Below, piece after piece: positions 44,451 through 53,352 of a stretch of 64,000 nucleotides of DNA (position 1 is its first letter; each line of letters begins with the position of its first letter). Both the position numbers and the translations under genes were made by a program. Source of the DNA: Actinokineospora fastidiosa (GTDB lineage Bacteria; Actinomycetota; Actinomycetes; Mycobacteriales; Pseudonocardiaceae); assembly GCF_014648415.1 (NCBI RefSeq), contig NZ_BMRB01000001.1, positions 1,240,001 to 1,304,000 of the forward strand. Direction: 5' to 3'. The notes under the pieces are model-generated. The model worked only from the letters and a program-made list of their open reading frames with translations. It was not told the DNA's origin and did no database searches.

Positions 44451-45611
44451 ATGGCGAACGACCCGATTCGCGGGCGCATCCTCTGCATCTCCTTCTCCGA
44501 CATCAACCGGGACGCCCGGGTTCTCCGCCAACTGGACGTGCTCGCCGAACTGGGCGAGGTCACCACGGTCGGTTACGGGGACCGGCCGGAGAAGGCGACC
44601 GAGCACCTGGCCGTCGACGAGACCCTGCCCTCGCTGCCGCAGACCCCCGCCGGGGTGGCCATGCTCGCGCTGCGCCGCTTCGACCAGGTCGAGTTCGCCG
44701 CTCCCGCCGTGCAGGCGGCGCGGACGCTGCTGGCGGGCAGGCGCTTCGACGTCGTGGTCGCCAACGAGGCCCGGGCCATGGGGTTGGCGCACGAGGTCGC
44801 CCAGGGCGCGCCGGTGGTGGCCGACATGCACGAGTGGGCGCCGGAGGAGCGGGCGCACGTGCGGTCGTGGCGCCTGCTGGTCAAGCCGTTCATGACCCAC
44901 CAGTGCGCGAAGTACCTGCCGAGGATGACCGCGGTCACCGTCGTCAACGACTCGATCGGCGAGCTCTACCGCGAGCGGTTCGGTGTGCGGGCCGCGACGG
45001 TGCGCAACGCGGGCCCCTACCGGGAGCTGTCGCCCAGCCAGGTCTCCGACGACGTGATCCGGCTCGTGCACAGCGGCGCCGCCGTGCCCGGCCGCAACGT
45101 CGAGACCCTGATCGAGGCGGTGCGCGGGCTGGACGAGGGCTACACCCTCGACCTCTACCTGGTGCCCGCCCGCGATGGCGGCAAGTACCTGGGCCAGCTG
45201 CGCGAGCTGATCGGCGACGACCGGCGGATCACGCTGCACCCGCCGGTCAAGCCCGAGGAGCTGCCCGCCACGCTCAACCGGTACGACGTGGGCGTCTTCA
45301 GCCTCCCGCCGCTCACGCCCAACCACCACTTCATGCTCCCCAACAAGATCTTCGACTTCATCCAGGCCCGGCTGGCCGTCGTGTTCAGCTCGGCGCCGGA
45401 GACCAACCGCCTGATCACCGAGCACGAGTTGGGCGCGATCGCCGCCGACGCCTCGCCGGAGGCGCTGCGCGAGACCCTGGCCGCGCTCGACGCGGACCAG
45501 GTCCGCCGCTTCAAGCGGAACGCGGACAAGGCGGCCGCGGTCCTCAACTCCGCCGAAGACGCCGAGGTGACCCGGACGATCGTGGGAGACTTGCTCGCGA
45601 GGAAGTCGTGA
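44451..45611 (+). CDS. GT4-type glycosyltransferase
   Basis: 386 residues. A TAGACT box ends 8 nt before the ATG. N-terminus GRILCISFSDINRDARVLRQLDVL is the pattern of a GT4 subgroup; the C-terminal lobe has FSLPPLTPNHHFMLPNKIFDFIQARLAVVFS. It probably adds a sugar to the lipid-linked repeat. It faces away from the DegT gene and is followed 55 bp later by the flippase gene, with which it is co-directional. Confidence 0.82.
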   Translation: MANDPIRGRILCISFSDINRDARVLRQLDVLAELGEVTTVGYGDRPEKATEHLAVDETLPSLPQTPAGVAMLALRRFDQVEFAAPAVQAARTLLAGRRFDVVVANEARAMGLAHEVAQGAPVVADMHEWAPEERAHVRSWRLLVKPFMTHQCAKYLPRMTAVTVVNDSIGELYRERFGVRAATVRNAGPYRELSPSQVSDDVIRLVHSGAAVPGRNVETLIEAVRGLDEGYTLDLYLVPARDGGKYLGQLRELIGDDRRITLHPPVKPEELPATLNRYDVGVFSLPPLTPNHHFMLPNKIFDFIQARLAVVFSSAPETNRLITEHELGAIAADASPEALRETLAALDADQVRRFKRNADKAAAVLNSAEDAEVTRTIVGDLLARKS

Positions 45612-45666
45612 CCGTGGCGGCCGACGGCCGCCGTGCCGCGGCCCGCAGGGGGAGGGGGCCGCGGCG

Positions 45667-47133
45667 TTGGGGGCGTTGAAGGGGATGCTGCGGCCGGTGC
45701 GGCTGGACGCCCCCGTCCGCACCTCGCTCGCTCGCGGCGGCGCGCTCAGCACGCTCGGGCTGCTGGCCCAGGGCCTCCTCCGGTTCGCGACGGCGGTGCT
45801 CGTCGGCCGGGTCGCCGGACGCGCCGAACTCGGCGTCGTCGCCTCCGCGATCGCCACGGCGTCGATCCTCGCCCTGCTCTGGCCGACGACGTCCGGCAGC
45901 GCGGCCTCGAAGTTCCTGGCCGCGGCGCGCGGGTCCGACGATCCGGCAGACACCCGGGCGATCGCCGCGCACCTGCGCCTGCGCACCCTGCAGACGTCCG
46001 GGCTGCTCGGCCTGGCGAGCATGGCGCTCTGGCTGCTCATCGATGACCGGACCTGGCCCGGCGCGGTGTGCGTGGCCGCGCTGACCGTGGCCTACTCCGC
46101 CTACAGCTTCACCCGCGGCGTGCAGTTCGGGGCGGGGCAGGTGCTGCGCGCGACCGCGTGGGACGTGACGAGCGTGCTGATCGGCCTGGCCGGGCTCGTC
46201 GCCCTGCTGGTCGCGGGCGCCCGGGGGCCGGTGCTGATCCTGCCGCTGGTGGCCGCGTACGGCATCTACGCGCTGGCCGGGTGGCCCATCGGCCTGCGCG
46301 GCGGCACGCCCCGGGAGCGCCGCCGCGAGCTGGACGTGTTCGTGCTGCTCGGCACGGCGGGCACCATCGCGAGCACCGGTTTCCTGCAGCTGTCGCAGAT
46401 CTCGGCCAAGCTGGTCGGCGGGGACGAGGGAGCGGGCCAGTACGGGGCCGCGCTCAACCTGGCCACCCCGGCGTCGATGCTGGCCGCGTCCCTGAGCCTG
46501 GTGCTCCTGCCGTCGCTGGCCGAGGCGTGGGGCCGGGGCGACGAGGCCGAGTTCCACGCCCAGACCAACCGCGCCACGCGCGCGCTCGCGGTCGTCATGG
46601 TCGCGATCTTCGGGTCGATCATCGTCGGCAGCAGGCTGCTCGTGGAGCTGATCTGGGGGCCGAGGTTCGCCGGGGTCGAGGACATCCTGCCCGTGCTCGT
46701 CGTCGCCATCCTCGCGACCAACCTCGGGGTGGCCAGCGTCAACGCGCTGATCACCCGGTCCCGCCGGGGCATGCTGGTGACGACGGGGTCGAGCCTGCTC
46801 GGGATGGCCGTGGGCGTCGCGGTCTGGCTCGTCGTCGCGCCGAGGATGGGGATTGCGGGCGTGGCGCTCGGATACCTCTGCGGCACGCTGGTGATCGCGG
46901 CCATCCCCGTCGTCGTCGCGTGGCGGGCGGGCGGGCACCGGTGGGGCGGTGTCTTCCTCCGCGTCGCCGCGGGCCTGGCGGCGATCGGCGCGCTGTTGGC
47001 CGTGCAGCGGGTCGCGGACCTGCCCACGATCCTGGACCCGGTGCTGGTCCTGGTCTTCCTCGCGGGCTGGTGGGCGATGAACCGCGGGGACATCGCCCGG
47101 CTCCCGATCCCCCGGCCGTGGCGGCGCGGCTAG
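45667..47133 (+). CDS. Polysaccharide flippase (Wzx/MOP superfamily)
   Basis: 488 residues with about 14 membrane helices. Start is uncertain: TTG is used because GGGGGAGGGG lies 10 nt upstream, but TTG or ATG 3 to 6 codons later are possible. MOP-family features include the early GGALSTLGLLAQGLLRF and GAALNLATPASMLAASLSLVLLPSL. It would move undecaprenyl-linked glycan units across the membrane. Its stop overlaps the stop of the convergent methyltransferase gene. Confidence 0.85.
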   Translation: MGALKGMLRPVRLDAPVRTSLARGGALSTLGLLAQGLLRFATAVLVGRVAGRAELGVVASAIATASILALLWPTTSGSAASKFLAAARGSDDPADTRAIAAHLRLRTLQTSGLLGLASMALWLLIDDRTWPGAVCVAALTVAYSAYSFTRGVQFGAGQVLRATAWDVTSVLIGLAGLVALLVAGARGPVLILPLVAAYGIYALAGWPIGLRGGTPRERRRELDVFVLLGTAGTIASTGFLQLSQISAKLVGGDEGAGQYGAALNLATPASMLAASLSLVLLPSLAEAWGRGDEAEFHAQTNRATRALAVVMVAIFGSIIVGSRLLVELIWGPRFAGVEDILPVLVVAILATNLGVASVNALITRSRRGMLVTTGSSLLGMAVGVAVWLVVAPRMGIAGVALGYLCGTLVIAAIPVVVAWRAGGHRWGGVFLRVAAGLAAIGALLAVQRVADLPTILDPVLVLVFLAGWWAMNRGDIARLPIPRPWRRG

Positions 47134-47792
47134 TCGGCGCGCTTGTAGAGGAAGAACGACGACATCAGGTCGACGTCCTCGGGCGGGTCGACGCGACGGT
47201 CGAGCGTCCACTCCGGACGCTTCTGCCCGACCCATTTGGTGAACTCGCGGTGCTTCTCGTGGGGCGCCTGCTCGGTGCCGACCGAGTCGTTGGAGCAGAT
47301 GACCACGAACCGCTCGGCGCAGTCGAACAGCCGCGACATGTAGTCGTCGAACACCTCGTCCTCGACCAGGTGGAAGATCACTTCCATGGAGAGGGCGAGA
47401 TCGCCGCGCAGCCAGCCCGCCGGGTCCCACAGGTCTTCCGGGTCGTAGCGCAGGAAGCTCTTGGTGGGGTCGTCGCTGAAGCGCTCGATGCACTTCCACA
47501 CCGCCGTGCTCGACCGGTCCAGGCCGAGGTAGCGCGGGTAGCGCGCGAGGCTGAGCTGGTTGCCGTCGCCGCAGCCGAGGTCGATGACCGAGGTGACCCC
47601 GAGCTCGCTCACCCAGGCGTTGACGATCTCGGCCTTCCACTCGGCCTGCTTGCCGTAGGAGCCCGCGCCCGACGTGCCGCCCTTGGCGTAGCGCTCCTCC
47701 CAGTAGGTCTTGCTGCCTTTGAAGAGACGCCGCCGCAGGCGGAGCCCCGCCGCGCTGTGGGCGAAGTTGTCGACCGCTGACCGGAGTATCAC
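47130..47792 (-). CDS. Class I SAM-dependent methyltransferase
   Basis: 220 residues. TAGAGT ends 7 nt before the GTG used here; a GTG three codons upstream is an alternative. SAM-binding motif I VIDLGCGDGNQLSL and the acidic loop LGLDRSS are clear. Preceded by an amphipathic N-terminus and WEERYAKGGTSGAGSYG. Its place in the glycan cluster suggests methylation of a sugar or of the polymer end. Target unknown. Confidence 0.82.
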   Translation of the reverse strand: MILRSAVDNFAHSAAGLRLRRRLFKGSKTYWEERYAKGGTSGAGSYGKQAEWKAEIVNAWVSELGVTSVIDLGCGDGNQLSLARYPRYLGLDRSSTAVWKCIERFSDDPTKSFLRYDPEDLWDPAGWLRGDLALSMEVIFHLVEDEVFDDYMSRLFDCAERFVVICSNDSVGTEQAPHEKHREFTKWVGQKRPEWTLDRRVDPPEDVDLMSSFFLYKRAD

Positions 47793-47868
47793 GGTGAGCA
47801 CTCTAGTCCAGGATGGTCAGAGCGGCGGCACGGAGCGTGCCCGATTCATCTCGCTGGGCGACGGGCGA

Positions 47869-48456
47869 TCATCCCACCTCGACGAGGCCGCCGTCGCTCT
47901 CGCGGTACTTCGCGCCGGTCTGCGGGCAGACCCACTCGTCGCCGTCCTGGCTCAGGGGGGCGCCCGACCTGCCGACCCAGCCGATGCGACGGGCGGGGAC
48001 GCCTGCGACCAGGGCGTGGTCCGGCACGTCCTTGGTGACCACCGCGCCCGCGGCGACGGTCGCCCACGCGCCGATGCGCACGGGGGCGACGCACACCGCG
48101 CGCGCGCCGATGGCGGCGCCCTCGGCGATGGTCACGCCCACCGGGTCCCAGTCGGACGCCGACTTGAGCGTGCCGTCGGGGTTGACCGCGCGCGGGTAGG
48201 TGTCGTTGGTCAGCACCACCGCGGGGCCGATGAACACGCCGTCGGCCAGGGCCGCGGGCTCGTACACCAGGGCGTGGTTCTGGACCTTGCAGTTGTCGCC
48301 CAGCACCACGCCGGGGCCGATGTAGGCGCCGCGGCCGACGATGCAGTTCGCCCCGATCCTGGCGTTCTCGCGCACCTGCGCGAGATGCCAGATCTTGGAT
48401 CCCTCACCGATCTGCGCGGCGTCCGCGACATCGGCGCCATCAGCCACGAACGCCAC
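47869..48456 (-). CDS. Left-handed beta-helix N-acetyltransferase, WbpD/WlbB-like
   Basis: 195 residues from GTG. Repeating hexapeptides (IGEGSKIWHLAQV, IGANCIVGRGAYIGPGVVLGDNCKV) make the LbH fold, with the catalytic His in VQNHALVYEP and the CoA-side motif VTKDVPDHALVAGVPARRIGWVG. The C-terminal 25 residues (EWVCPQTGAKYRE) are a small extra module with one Cys. WbpD/WlbB acetylate the 3-amino group of UDP-GlcNAc(3N)A. Six bases separate it from the upstream transferase gene. Confidence 0.88.
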   Translation of the reverse strand: MAFVADGADVADAAQIGEGSKIWHLAQVRENARIGANCIVGRGAYIGPGVVLGDNCKVQNHALVYEPAALADGVFIGPAVVLTNDTYPRAVNPDGTLKSASDWDPVGVTIAEGAAIGARAVCVAPVRIGAWATVAAGAVVTKDVPDHALVAGVPARRIGWVGRSGAPLSQDGDEWVCPQTGAKYRESDGGLVEVG

Positions 48457-48462
48457 GGCTGC

Positions 48463-49533
48463 TCACGCTCCCAGTCCAGAGTAGAAACTGTCGAAGTGCT
48501 TCCCGACGCTCTCCGCGTCGAACCGCGGGATCACCGTCGAGCGGATCTCCTCGGCGGACCGGTCGCGGAAGGCCTTGGCCGCCTCCGTGATCGCCGCGGC
48601 GAACGCCGCCGCGTCGGCGCCGTCGACCAGCACGCCGTTCTGCTCGGTCACGTAGTCCAGGCAGGCCAGCCGGGGCAGCACGACGGGCCTGCCGCCCGCG
48701 ATCGCCTCGGCCGCGGCGACGAGGAAGGTCTCGCCCGCGGTCGGGAGGAAGAAGAGGTTGGCCGCGCTCAGGTGCCCGGCGACCTCCGGCGCGGGCACCG
48801 CGCCGACGAGGTGGACGCGCTCGGCGACGCCCAGCTCGGCCGCGCGCGTCCGCACGTCGTCCATCAGCGGTCCGTCGCCGACCCAGGTCAGCGTGGTGTC
48901 CTGGCCGCCGCGCACAAGCTCCGCGACGGTCTCGACGGCGAGCAGCGGCCGCTTGCGCTCGATCAGCATCCCGACCGCCACGAGCTTCAGCGGGTCCCAG
49001 GACGGCTGCTCGACCGCGGTGAAGTGGTCGGCGATCACGTTCGGGATCACGGTGATCTCACCGTCCCCGGTGAACGGCAGAAGCGCTTCCCGCAGCGCGT
49101 TGCTCACAGTGGACACCCGGCGCGGCAGCCGCATCGACTTGCGCACCCGGGGCGGGATGATCGCCTGGTTGCTCACGAACGCGCTCCAGTGCTCGGTGTG
49201 CACCCAGCGCTTCTTGATCAGCGGGTAGAGCGGGGCCAGCACGGTCACCGCGTCGTAGGCCAGCGTGTGCACGATGTCCGCGCCCTTGACCAGCTTGCGT
49301 AGCTCGTTGAGCCCGCGCACGGTGGCCAGCGGGTCGGCGGGGTTCACCGACACCGTGGTCAGCGGCAGTCCACTCGGATCGATGGTGTCCCGGCGCGGCT
49401 CGACCTTGCGCTGCACGCGGACCACGCGCACGTCGTGGTGGCGCGCGATCGCCTTCGCGTGGGCGACGTTGAACGGCGCCATCCCCGGCTGGTCGTCGTT
49501 CGGCCACCAGGTGGTGACGATCACCACGCGCAT
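48463..49533 (-). CDS. GT4 glycosyltransferase
   Basis: 356 residues. N-terminus VVIVTTWWPNDDQPGMAPFN; acceptor lobe with WVHTEHWSAFVSN; C-terminal lobe LKLVAVGMLIERKRPLLAV and the donor-binding FFLPTAGETFLVAAAEAIAGG. The ExxxxxxxE pattern of retaining GT4 enzymes is present. Four bases separate it from the UDP-sugar dehydrogenase gene, giving a dehydrogenase-transferase-acetyltransferase operon. Confidence 0.87.
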   Translation of the reverse strand: MRVVIVTTWWPNDDQPGMAPFNVAHAKAIARHHDVRVVRVQRKVEPRRDTIDPSGLPLTTVSVNPADPLATVRGLNELRKLVKGADIVHTLAYDAVTVLAPLYPLIKKRWVHTEHWSAFVSNQAIIPPRVRKSMRLPRRVSTVSNALREALLPFTGDGEITVIPNVIADHFTAVEQPSWDPLKLVAVGMLIERKRPLLAVETVAELVRGGQDTTLTWVGDGPLMDDVRTRAAELGVAERVHLVGAVPAPEVAGHLSAANLFFLPTAGETFLVAAAEAIAGGRPVVLPRLACLDYVTEQNGVLVDGADAAAFAAAITEAAKAFRDRSAEEIRSTVIPRFDAESVGKHFDSFYSGLGA

Positions 49534-49537
49534 GGGG

Positions 49538-50827
49538 TCAGGCCTTGCCGATGACGCGGTAGGCCACGCCCGGCCAGCGGTCCGCGGAGCTGACCCGCCT
49601 GCCGTCGATGAAGGTGCGCACGCCGGGCAGCTGGTCCGGGCCGAACTCGCGGTACTCGGCGTGGTCGGCCTGCACGACGGCGGCGTCGACCTCCTCGCCG
49701 GGGTGGTACGGCTCGAAGCCGAGCTTGCGCAGCTCGTCGTCGCTGTAGAGCGGGTCGTGCACCAGCGCGGTCGCGCCCCGAGCGGTCAGCGCCGCGACGG
49801 TCGCGAACACGCCGGAGAACGCCGTCTCCTTGACCCCGCCGCGGTAGGCGGCGCCGAGGACGGCCACCCGCGCGCCGTCGAGCGGACCGTGCGCGCCCTC
49901 CAGCAGGCCGATCGTGTAGTCGGGCATGCCCGCGTTGGTCTCCCGCGCCGCGCGCACGACGGTGGCGTCCGGGTCGTTCCACAGGTACAGCCGCGGGTAC
50001 ACCGGGATGCAGTGCCCGCCGACGGCGATGCCGGGCTGGTGGATGTGGCTGTACGGCTGGGAGTTCGACGCCTCGATGACCTGGTAGATGTCCACGCCCG
50101 CGGTCGCGGCGAAGCGGGCGAACTGGTTGGCCAGGCCGATGTTGACGTCGCGGTAGGTCGTCTCGGCCAGCTTGGCCAGCTCGCTGGCCTCGGCCGAGCC
50201 GAGGTCCCAGACGCCGTTGCCGCGCGGCAGGTCGGGGCGCTCGTCGAAGTCGAGCACGGCCTCGTAGAACGCGACCGCCTTGGCCGCGCCCTCCGGCGAC
50301 AGGCCGCCGACGAGCTTGGGGTACTTGCGCAGGTCGGCGAAGACCCGGCCGGTGAGCACCCGCTCGGGGGAGAACACCAGGTGGAAGTCGACGCCCTCGG
50401 TGAGCCCCGAGCCCTTCTCCAGCATCGGCTTCCACCGGTTGCGGGTGGTGCCGACGGGCAGCGTGGTCTCGTAGGACACCAGGGTGCCGGGGGTCAGGTG
50501 CCGGGCCAGCTCCTCGGTGGCCGCGTCCATCCAGCCGAAGTCGGGACGGGCCTCGTCGTCGACGAACAGCGGCACGACCAGCACCACCGCGTCCGCGCCG
50601 GGCACGGCGTCGCCGTAGTCGGTGGTCGCGCGCAGCTTGCCCGCGGGCACGAGCGCGGACAGCTTCTCCTGCAGGTGCGCCTCGCCGGGGAACGGCTCGA
50701 CGCCCTGGTTGACCTGCGCCACCAGGTCGGCGTTCACGTCGACGCCGACGACCTCGTGCCCCTTGTCGGCGAACTGGACGGCGAGCGGGAGCCCGATCTT
50801 GCCGAGGGCGATGACTGCGATCTTCAC
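49538..50827 (-). CDS. UDP-sugar 6-dehydrogenase, WbpA/WecC family
   Basis: 429 residues from GTG. Rossmann motif IAVIALGKIGLPLAVQFADKG, active-site Lys region LAETTYRDVNIGLANQ, catalytic Cys in GGHCIPVYPRLYL and the C-terminal LGAAYRGGVKET. Converts a UDP-N-acetylhexosamine (or UDP-glucose) to the uronic acid with two NAD. With WbpB-, WbpE- and WbpD-like neighbours, UDP-GlcNAc is the favoured substrate. It is the first gene of the operon and therefore its entry step. Confidence 0.9.
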   Translation of the reverse strand: MKIAVIALGKIGLPLAVQFADKGHEVVGVDVNADLVAQVNQGVEPFPGEAHLQEKLSALVPAGKLRATTDYGDAVPGADAVVLVVPLFVDDEARPDFGWMDAATEELARHLTPGTLVSYETTLPVGTTRNRWKPMLEKGSGLTEGVDFHLVFSPERVLTGRVFADLRKYPKLVGGLSPEGAAKAVAFYEAVLDFDERPDLPRGNGVWDLGSAEASELAKLAETTYRDVNIGLANQFARFAATAGVDIYQVIEASNSQPYSHIHQPGIAVGGHCIPVYPRLYLWNDPDATVVRAARETNAGMPDYTIGLLEGAHGPLDGARVAVLGAAYRGGVKETAFSGVFATVAALTARGATALVHDPLYSDDELRKLGFEPYHPGEEVDAAVVQADHAEYREFGPDQLPGVRTFIDGRRVSSADRWPGVAYRVIGKA

Positions 50828-50871
50828 CGAAGACGGTTCCTATCCTGACGACGCACGGCGGTGCCGCGAGA

Positions 50872-51669
50872 CTACCTGCCGCCCATGAGCCGGTTCAGGT
50901 CGCCGTAGGGCTGGGCGGCGGCGATCGCCTCGAACGTGCCCGCGTCCCGCATGCGCGTCGCCGCCTCGGTCACCGCGCCGAGCGCGGCCCTGGCCAGTCC
51001 CGAGCCGGTGCTGATCCGGCGGGCGCCGAGTCGGCCCAGTTCGGCCAGGGTGAGCTGGGCGGCGGCGCCCGCAACGAGCACGTTCACCGGCTTGTCGACG
51101 GCCTGGCAGACCGCGGCGATGGCGTCGGCGTCGGGGAGGGCGGGGGCGTAGAGCACGTCGGCGCCCGCCTGCTCGTAGGCCTTCAGCCGGGCGATCGTGT
51201 CGTCGAGGTCGGGGCGGCCGCAGAGGAAGTTCTCGGCCCGCGCGGTGAGCAGGAACGGGAGCCCTTTGGCGGCCTCGGCCGCGGCGGCCACCCGCTCGAC
51301 GGCCACGTCGACGGGGAGGACCTCGCCGTGCCTGGCGTCCTCGACCGACCCGCCGACCAGGCCGACCGCCGCCGCCCGCCGGACGGTCTCGGCCGGGTCG
51401 TCGAACCCGTCGCCGAGGTCCGCGGTCACCGGCAGGTCGGTGGCGGCCACGATCTCGGCGGCGTTGGCCAGCGTGTCGTCGAGCCCGCACGCGCCGTCGG
51501 GCACTCCTCGGGCGAAGGCGAGCCCGGCGCTGGTGGTGGCCAGCGCCGGGAAGCCCAGCGCCGTCAGCAGGCGGGCCGTGCCCGCGTCCCACGGATTGGG
51601 GATGACGAACGGCTCGTCGGCCTCGTGAAGGGCCTTGAACGCGAGGTGCTTGCTGTGTTGGTCGGCCAC
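50872..51669 (-). CDS. Isocitrate lyase/PEP mutase superfamily enzyme
   Basis: 265 residues. TAGGTT ends 6 nt before this GTG; the codon before is also GTG. TIM-barrel motifs: IPNPWDAGTARLLTALGFPALATTSAG, VTADLGDGFDD (metal Asp), GGSVEDARHG and LLTARAENFLCG. The characteristic KKCGH motif of true isocitrate lyases is absent. Possible reactions include carboxyphosphonoenolpyruvate- or oxaloacetate-type chemistry; specific substrate unknown. Separate from the glycan genes. Confidence 0.85.
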   Translation of the reverse strand: MADQHSKHLAFKALHEADEPFVIPNPWDAGTARLLTALGFPALATTSAGLAFARGVPDGACGLDDTLANAAEIVAATDLPVTADLGDGFDDPAETVRRAAAVGLVGGSVEDARHGEVLPVDVAVERVAAAAEAAKGLPFLLTARAENFLCGRPDLDDTIARLKAYEQAGADVLYAPALPDADAIAAVCQAVDKPVNVLVAGAAAQLTLAELGRLGARRISTGSGLARAALGAVTEAATRMRDAGTFEAIAAAQPYGDLNRLMGGR

Positions 51670-52055
51670 CACACCAACCTATCGCCGCGGTGGTTCCCAC
51701 TGCCCTCCGCACGGGGCCGACCCGGCGTGCTCCACACCTGCGGAGTTCACGCACGTGTCACCCTTTATCGGCCGGTTCTTCAATGGTCTTCATCCCGGTG
51801 GAAGCCGCCTGTTGCCGTGATTTCCGTCTCCTCCGGCGGTAACCCGGACGGGCCACCGTTGATCGTCCGATCAGAAGAAGGGGTAACACAACTCCATGGA
51901 ATCCGGACATCCAGCCCGTGCGAATTGGTACCCGTTCGGCGGATGTCCGGCATCCGGGGCTCCCATAAGGTTTCAGTGGAAGCAAGCTCAGTCACCGCTG
52001 CGAAGATGGATTCTCTTTTTTTGAGTCTCCCGCGGCGAATAAGAATGGGGGCTTT
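51670..52055. other. 386-bp intergenic region with an inverted repeat
   Basis: No gene is seen. A pair of 10-bp arms, CCGGACATCC (51903-51912) and GGATGTCCGG (51941-51950), is separated by 28 bp and could be an operator or long hairpin. A T-rich run (TCTCTTTTTTTGAG) at about 52013 stands out in this GC-rich chromosome and may belong to the promoter of the secreted protein gene. Confidence 0.5.
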
Positions 52056-52514
52056 GTGGCACGCGTGCTGAAAGCGTTGCTGGCACTGTCGACGCTCGTC
52101 GGGTCGTTCATGCTGCTCACCAGCGGGCCTGCGAGCGCCGACCCGTACTGGGAGCCGGTCTCGAAGACCAGCAAGTTCCACTGCTCGGGGCAGCGACTGC
52201 ACCCGACCCACGACGTCACGGTGCAGACGTGCGTTGTCGTCAACTCCACCGCGACGCAGGCCGTGGCGATCGTCGCGAATTTCGGCGGATCCGCGGTCTC
52301 TATCGAGGCGCCGAACGTGGCGCTGTACGTGAACGGGCCCATCAGCTACGACCGGAATTGCCTTGCGAGCACCCTCAGCGCGGGTGAGACGAGGGCTTGC
52401 TTCGGTCCGACGCAGCAGCGCCCCTGCAGCGCGACGGTGACCGCGTGGGCGCAATACATCATCCAGGGTTGGGTCACCGACCTCTGGTCGCCCAGCCGAC
52501 AGATGTGCACCTGA
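52056..52514 (+). CDS. Small secreted protein of unknown function
   Basis: 152 residues from GTG. A Sec signal peptide (VLKALLALSTLVGSFMLLTSG) has a predicted cleavage near ASADP (about residue 29). The mature part has seven or so cysteines (HCSGQR, QTCVVV, NCLAST, ACFGPT, PCSAT, MCT) likely forming disulfides, and a beta-rich pattern. No family recognised. Base composition is slightly lower in GC than the flanks. Terminated by a strong hairpin. Confidence 0.75.
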   Translation: MARVLKALLALSTLVGSFMLLTSGPASADPYWEPVSKTSKFHCSGQRLHPTHDVTVQTCVVVNSTATQAVAIVANFGGSAVSIEAPNVALYVNGPISYDRNCLASTLSAGETRACFGPTQQRPCSATVTAWAQYIIQGWVTDLWSPSRQMCT

Positions 52515-52531
52515 CCGGATAGATAGGGCCC

Positions 52532-52570
52532 AGCCGGTGCCGCGGCGGGAATACTGCCGCGGCACCGGCT
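52532..52570 (+). terminator. Terminator of the small secreted protein gene
   Basis: A perfect 15-bp stem (AGCCGGTGCCGCGGC with its complement) and a 9-nt loop, 17 bp after the stop codon. Confidence 0.8.
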
Positions 52571-52718
52571 TGGGCTGTCCCCATTCCTGTGGAGGGTGTC
52601 TGCAACGGCGTTCTTGTGCTGGTCGACGTAGTGCCATTCGTGGTCGAGCCAACGCCTTCGACATCGGCCTGACCCGCATCCCGACGGCATCGGCCTCTAC
52701 CTCACCGAGGCGGGCTGA

Positions 52719-53231
52719 TCACCACCAGTGCTGATCGGCGGCCTGCTCGTCGCAGGGGGCGGTGACCGCCTGGACCTCCTGGTCGCCCCGGACGGCGAGG
52801 CAGAGGTCCGACTTGTAGTTCTGATAGCGGAAGGCGTCCCATTTGTCGATGTATTCGATGCGCCAGATGCCGTCCGCGTACAGATAGCCGTTCGCGGGGC
52901 CGCATACGGTCGCGATCACGGTTGTCGGCTCGTATCCGCGCGCCACGACGCACAGTCGTGTCAGGACGTTCTGAACGCGCCAGAGATTGGCGTCCTCGTC
53001 GACGGGGATCAGCCGCCAGTATTGGTCCTCCCAGACCGTGCCCGCGCTGTAGTCGCAGGTGGACTGGATGACCGGGCGCTCGCCCGCGCCCTGACGGGAC
53101 ACGAGGCAGAGATGGGAGTCCATGTTGCGGATGTGGTGGCCCTGGGTGTCGACGCCCTGCGCGGGAGCGGCGGTCAGACCGGTCGCCACCAGGGCCGCGA
53201 GGACACCGACCGCGAGTTGACGAAGTCTCAT
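52719..53231 (-). CDS. Secreted ricin-B-like (beta-trefoil) protein
   Basis: 170 residues from ATG with AAAGGAGAG upstream. Sec signal peptide to about residue 28 (TGLTAAPAQG). The mature domain shows beta-trefoil features: IRNMDSHLCLV, QYWRLIPVD, LTRLCVVARG, YKSDLCLAV and a final DQHWW. These resemble the QxW repeats of carbohydrate-binding ricin B domains. Likely binds glycans outside the cell, without an attached enzyme. Lies next to another small secreted protein. Confidence 0.75.
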   Translation of the reverse strand: MRLRQLAVGVLAALVATGLTAAPAQGVDTQGHHIRNMDSHLCLVSRQGAGERPVIQSTCDYSAGTVWEDQYWRLIPVDEDANLWRVQNVLTRLCVVARGYEPTTVIATVCGPANGYLYADGIWRIEYIDKWDAFRYQNYKSDLCLAVRGDQEVQAVTAPCDEQAADQHWW

Positions 53232-53352
53232 GAAATGCTCTCCTTTCACCGTTAGCGGCCGGTGGGGATAAGGGCTCATTTCACGGCTCGTCTGCAGATG
53301 TGCCGAGCCGGAGTTTAATTGCCGCAGGCGCGCCTGTCCGGTTCCGATCGCG

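Noticed and set aside
47710..49302. Long plus-strand frame opposite the acetyltransferase and glycosyltransferase genes
   Set aside because: Codon composition is antisense-like and the minus strand has clear hexapeptide and GT4 motifs.
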